The notes under the pieces were generated by a model, which saw only the letters and a list, made by a program, of their open reading frames with translations, was not told where the DNA came from and did no database searches. A stretch of 35,673 bases of DNA from Anaerolinea sp. (lineage in GTDB: Bacteria > Chloroflexota > Anaerolineae > Anaerolineales > Anaerolineaceae). Location of the stretch: NCBI GenBank assembly GCA_013824385.1, contig PNNU01000001.1, positions 1-35,673 on the forward strand, given 5' to 3'. The position numbers were made by a program, and so were the translations under genes. Numbering within the stretch: the first letter of the stretch is position 1; every line of letters begins with the position of its first letter. Of the stretch, positions 32,632 through 35,673 are shown piece by piece.

Positions 32632-33498
32632 TTAGTGTTCGCCGAGTGAATTAACCTTGCCAAAACCGGTCATTGTCTGGGTTACTTTAGGGCTGCCGTA
32701 GTATTCCAGATTACCGCTGCCTGTGATGGTGACATCTAAATTAGTCTTGGCCCATACTGTGGCGTCACCGAAACCAGTGATCTTGACAGAAGCGATTTCG
32801 CTTTCAAGATCCTGACCGTGATAATTGCCTGAGCCTACAATCTGAATTTCCTGGTCATTGGTTGTGCCGGTGATATCTGCGTTGCCAAATCCGCTGATCT
32901 TCAAATTCATGGTGACGGCTTGCAATTTTTTTACGTCGATATCGCCAGAACCGCTAATCTCAAGTACGGGTTGATCCACTATCATTTCTTTCACATTAAT
33001 GTTGCCAAATCCACTTACGCGCAATAAAGCGTTTTCAGATTTCAATGTACCCAGAGTCATGTTGCCAGACCCAGAAAGTTTGATTTCCATATCTTCGGCG
33101 TTTAATTCGGCGGCGTTAATGTTGCCGAAGCCCGATAGCACTACGCTTGACAATGATTTTACGGTTAATGTGTATTCAATGTCGCGAGATGGATCAAGCG
33201 AAAGATTGGGTTCCATTCCGATTTCGAGGGTATCGTTGAAGACTTCGCTAGTGATGTATTGCATCACATTATCGTCTGCCTTGATGGTGAGTGACTCTTT
33301 ATCACCCTCAATAATAGTCAGGTTGCCAATGCTTTGCAGATCCACTTTATCAAACCCGTTTACAGAACGATCTTCTGTGACGATGGTGCCTGATCCGTTG
33401 ATATGCTCGCTATTAAAAGTAATGGAATGTCCATTGATGGAGCAAGCTGACAATGCAAATGCTAAAACCATTAAAACTACAGCAATTTTTTTAATCAT
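32632..33498 (-). CDS. GIN-domain (DUF2807) lipoprotein with alternating GFG/GSG beta-helix repeats
   Basis: 288 residues. The signal peptide VLMVLAFALSAC gives a lipidated cysteine near residue 19. A conserved entry segment follows (RSVNGFDKVDLQSIGNLTIIEGDKESLTIKADDN), then a row of ~20-residue turns. Turn centres read SGFG, SGSG, SGFG, SGSG, SGFG, VGSG, TGFG, TGSG, TGFG: a strict alternation over nine turns. DUF2807 proteins form a right-handed beta-helix at the cell surface; function unknown. The ATG at 33498 is set by AGGAG upstream and the signal peptide; a longer frame to 33594 has no support. Confidence 0.85.
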   Translation of the reverse strand: MIKKIAVVLMVLAFALSACSINGHSITFNSEHINGSGTIVTEDRSVNGFDKVDLQSIGNLTIIEGDKESLTIKADDNVMQYITSEVFNDTLEIGMEPNLSLDPSRDIEYTLTVKSLSSVVLSGFGNINAAELNAEDMEIKLSGSGNMTLGTLKSENALLRVSGFGNINVKEMIVDQPVLEISGSGDIDVKKLQAVTMNLKISGFGNADITGTTNDQEIQIVGSGNYHGQDLESEIASVKITGFGDATVWAKTNLDVTITGSGNLEYYGSPKVTQTMTGFGKVNSLGEH

Positions 33499-33557
33499 CG
33501 TATTTCTCCTGTTTGGTATGCAAAATATACGCAGGGATGACAAAATGGTTGCATAAA

Positions 33558-33591
33558 AAACACTGGAGAGAAATGTTCGCCTCCAGTGTTT
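33558..33591 (-). terminator. Intrinsic terminator of the DUF362 gene
   Basis: AAACACTGGAG (33558-33568) pairs with CTCCAGTGTTT (33581-33591) over a 12-base loop. On the minus strand a TTTTTT tract follows. It separates the DUF362 gene from the GIN-domain gene, which therefore needs its own promoter. Confidence 0.85.
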
Positions 33592-33611
33592 CAAGTTGAT
33601 AGTGATTAGGG

Positions 33612-34775
33612 TTATTTAGCTGATATATAGTATGAGCCTGAGGTGCGGCTGCGTTCGTAAGGCAGAACGTCCACTAATTCGTAATCCTGGCTGCCAAGGC
33701 CGAGTTTCTCGCCATATCGCAGTACCAAATAAGGATCTTTGTAGGGACCATGTAGTTTGGCGTAAGGGTGGCCATCGATGTCCTGGGCTTCCATGCAATC
33801 CGGGATGTTTTCAAGCAGCAGGGGCAGGTTGGCGGTTTTATCCAACACGGCTTTTTCCACAGCCACGATATCGTCCCCGCCGAAGACGCCCTCATCATTC
33901 AAGATTGGCATGCCAGTAAAGCCGAAGCAGTCGCAAACCGGGGTCTGGTGGGTGGCGAGGGCCATATGCACCATTTTTTCCCTGGCGAAAGTGGATAGGG
34001 TGATCGCGGTGGAAATGGCGCAGGCCTCCTGGAAGGAGTGAAAATTCACCGGGTCAATCTTTAAACTGCCGGCCGGGGCAACTTTAAGGCAGCGTCCGCA
34101 CTGATTGCAGGGTTCAAAGTGCAAGTGAAGTTCACTAGGGTCCTTTTTGTCGAAAACAATAGCTTCAAATGGGCAGGCATCCACGATCTTCTGCATTGCA
34201 TCGTGGTCAGGACAATTTTCTTTGAACCAGTATTTATCGAAATGGTTGGTGTCGTGGATCTTGCCGCGGGTATCACCCACCATACAGCCGAGGGCAATGT
34301 TTTTGAAGACGCCGCCAAATCCGCACGAGGGATGTCCTTTAATATGAGCGAAGTTGACCAGGAACGAGGCGTCTTGAACCATACCGGCGACCTTCCAGGT
34401 CTTGATATTCTTGTATTCCCACTCGTGTTCGTAATAGAAAGTGTCTTTCAAACCTGCAGCGGGGAAGACCGGGCAGCCGAGTACCTCGTTGGTATAGCCG
34501 CGGGTTTCGCAGCCGGCTACATCCCAGTCCACATCCACAATAAAGGGTTTGCCGCCGCCGTCTTTAATAGCCTGAACTACTTTACGCACGAAAACCGGGT
34601 GAATCACAGAATAGCCGATGTTGTTGCCCACATGCAATTTCAGGCAAACCAGTTCATCCTTGACGCGGTCGCGCAGATGCAGTTCGTTGAGGATGAGGTC
34701 CAATTTGGCGGGTAAAGTTTCTGAGGCAGACAAATGAGCCTGATGCGGAGAGCCGTAGAACACTTTAGATGTCAT
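33612..34775 (-). CDS. DUF362 iron-sulfur protein
   Basis: 387 residues. The N-terminal DUF362 domain (VCLKLHVGNNIGYSVIHPVFVRKVVQAIKDGGGKPFIVDVD; FAHIKGHPSCGFGGVFKNIALGC) is followed by a ferredoxin-like insert with ACPFEAIVF and CNQCGRCLKVAPAGSLKI. In this second motif the fourth cysteine, which normally stands before the proline, is alanine, so at least one [4Fe-4S] site is incomplete or has another ligand. The family is linked to redox functions but no reaction is settled. The ATG at 34775 is six bases after AAGG; ATG 34778 is adjacent. Confidence 0.85.
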   Translation of the reverse strand: MTSKVFYGSPHQAHLSASETLPAKLDLILNELHLRDRVKDELVCLKLHVGNNIGYSVIHPVFVRKVVQAIKDGGGKPFIVDVDWDVAGCETRGYTNEVLGCPVFPAAGLKDTFYYEHEWEYKNIKTWKVAGMVQDASFLVNFAHIKGHPSCGFGGVFKNIALGCMVGDTRGKIHDTNHFDKYWFKENCPDHDAMQKIVDACPFEAIVFDKKDPSELHLHFEPCNQCGRCLKVAPAGSLKIDPVNFHSFQEACAISTAITLSTFAREKMVHMALATHQTPVCDCFGFTGMPILNDEGVFGGDDIVAVEKAVLDKTANLPLLLENIPDCMEAQDIDGHPYAKLHGPYKDPYLVLRYGEKLGLGSQDYELVDVLPYERSRTSGSYYISAK

Positions 34776-34811
34776 CATTCACCTTCTTATATTGAGTTGG
34801 AATTTGATCTG

Positions 34812-34839
34812 ATTATATCAAGTGAAAGAGTTGTTTGAA
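34812..34839 (-). promoter_or_regulatory. Promoter of the DUF362 gene
   Basis: On the minus strand TTCAAA (34834-34839), 16-bp spacer, TATAAT (34812-34817), about 37 bp before the start codon. Confidence 0.55.
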
Positions 34840-34933
34840 GGTAAAATGAAGGTGTTATGAGGTAGAAAAAATAGAGTTGAAGCGCGGAATAACATCCGAT
34901 TATGCCAATTTTGAAATTGGTCTGGTTTTACCC

Positions 34934-34961
34934 TTGACAGCCTCAAAACCGAGTGTATAAT
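34934..34961 (+). promoter_or_regulatory. rRNA operon promoter P1
   Basis: TTGACA (34934-34939), 16-bp spacer, TATAAT (34956-34961): both boxes are perfect consensus. It is the most distal of a series ahead of the 16S gene. Another TTGACA at 35013 has only a poor -10 partner. Confidence 0.7.
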
Positions 34962-35108
34962 CTGACCTCGTTGCGTGAATGCAACCACTATCTCGCCCTC
35001 ACCGGCAGATACTTGACAACCCAACACCAGAAATTACAGATGTAACCCCGGTGGCAAGAATTGAATCCGATGATGAAAAACTCACCGGAATTTCCATTCG
35101 AAATACCC

Positions 35109-35137
35109 TTGACACAGAAAAATAACGGGCTTACAAT
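35109..35137 (+). promoter_or_regulatory. rRNA operon promoter P2
   Basis: TTGACA (35109-35114), 17-bp spacer, TACAAT (35132-35137). Transcripts from here pass through two hairpins, the second with a T-run, before reaching P3. Confidence 0.7.
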
Positions 35138-35211
35138 AGTGCTCCCAAGTGAGTTGAAGATTTCGCTTTCAAAGGCAGATCGATAACAAACGAAAGCGTC
35201 AATGAGACAGG

Positions 35212-35251
35212 CCGATGACGTCCTGCAAAACGAGTGTCATCGGATTTTTTT
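35212..35251 (+). terminator. Terminator-like hairpin inside the rRNA leader
   Basis: CCGATGAC (35212-35219) pairs with GTCATCGG (35236-35243), followed by ATTTTTTT to 35251. It lies between P2 and P3, preceded by a second hairpin CGCTTTC/GAAAGCG (35164-35170 with 35192-35198). P1/P2 transcripts may stop here unless antiterminated, or the ~105-nt product may be a separate RNA. Confidence 0.6.
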
Positions 35252-35257
35252 CGCCTC

Positions 35258-35286
35258 TTGACAAGGGAACCAACAGGAAGTAGAAT
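35258..35286 (+). promoter_or_regulatory. rRNA operon promoter P3
   Basis: TTGACA (35258-35263), 17-bp spacer, TAGAAT (35281-35286). It is the promoter closest to the 16S gene and lies downstream of the leader terminator. CTTAACAA at 35311-35318 loosely resembles a boxA antitermination site. A small GAAA-capped hairpin (35383-35396) ends just before the 16S 5' end. Confidence 0.65.
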
Positions 35287-35399
35287 CTGGCCTCTGGTTG
35301 ACAACAGAACCTTAACAACTGAAGAGTAATAGGAAGACGATGCCCTGTCGTTTCAAGTAATACAAGTAACTCCGTACTTTTTACACCGAAAGGTGTTTT

Positions 35400-35673
<274 letters not shown>

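Noticed and set aside
33499..33594. Longer N-terminus for the GIN-domain protein
   Set aside because: The extra residues overlap the DUF362 terminator hairpin and precede a complete signal peptide with its own AGGAG site.
34119..34715. Plus-strand open frame of 198 codons
   Set aside because: Antisense to the DUF362 gene, whose motifs are clear; it looks like a composition-driven shadow.

Overview
The window looks like chromosomal DNA of a Chloroflexota bacterium, probably class Anaerolineae. Its right edge enters a bacterial 16S rRNA gene. The protein set also fits that group: peptide-binding lipoproteins with TEAP-type linkers, GxGYxYP proteins, DUF998, chagasin-like I42 inhibitors, Ddn-type F420 enzymes and ECF sigma/membrane anti-sigma pairs. 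The lineage is inferred from gene style, not from a search. No prophage, conjugative element, CRISPR array or tRNA gene was seen.

Layout. 53-3182 (+): DinB-like protein, an SDR oxidoreductase with an unusual C-terminal extension, a REP-associated tyrosine transposase (RAYT) and a patatin-like phospholipase. 3225-4253 (-): homoserine dehydrogenase. 4489-7279 (+): ECF sigma factor overlapping a membrane anti-sigma-like protein that ends in a beta-propeller. 7360-7803 (-): CBS-pair protein. 7976-16278 (+): nine tightly packed genes starting with a TetR regulator and its own palindromic operator: ABC-2 permease, HlyD adaptor, GT1 glycosyltransferase, iron-sulfur flavoprotein, HXXEE membrane protein, F420-type (Ddn) reductase, small membrane protein and two ABC ATPases. 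It reads as a combined modify-and-export unit. 16281-16712: a cluster of REP/BIME-like repeats. 16783-18489 (-): CHASE4 histidine kinase. 18827-19171: small protein of unknown function. 19541-22586 (+): GxGYxYP putative glycosidase, apparently leaderless, with a GPH sugar symporter. 22665-23801 (-): I42 inhibitor lipoprotein and DUF998 protein. 23883-26209 (+): methyltransferase, GNAT-like protein and a small helical protein behind an attenuator-like leader. 26308-32301 (-): five-gene dipeptide/oligopeptide ABC operon. 32632-34775 (-): GIN-domain lipoprotein and DUF362 iron-sulfur protein. 34934-35673 (+): tandem rRNA promoters and the start of 16S rRNA.

Most interesting points. (1) The substrate-binding lipoprotein of the peptide transporter appears circularly permuted: the segment that normally ends family-5 binding proteins lies directly after the signal peptide and linker, and the protein stops at the sequence that normally precedes that segment. 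(2) Palindromes beginning with TAGGG are scattered through the window, one of them in frame inside the RAYT gene, and a three-unit cluster lies at 16384-16642. (3) Three promoter-proximal intrinsic-terminator-like hairpins lie in leaders: peptide operon, small helical protein and rRNA operon. (4) The GIN-domain protein alternates GFG and GSG turns with strict regularity.
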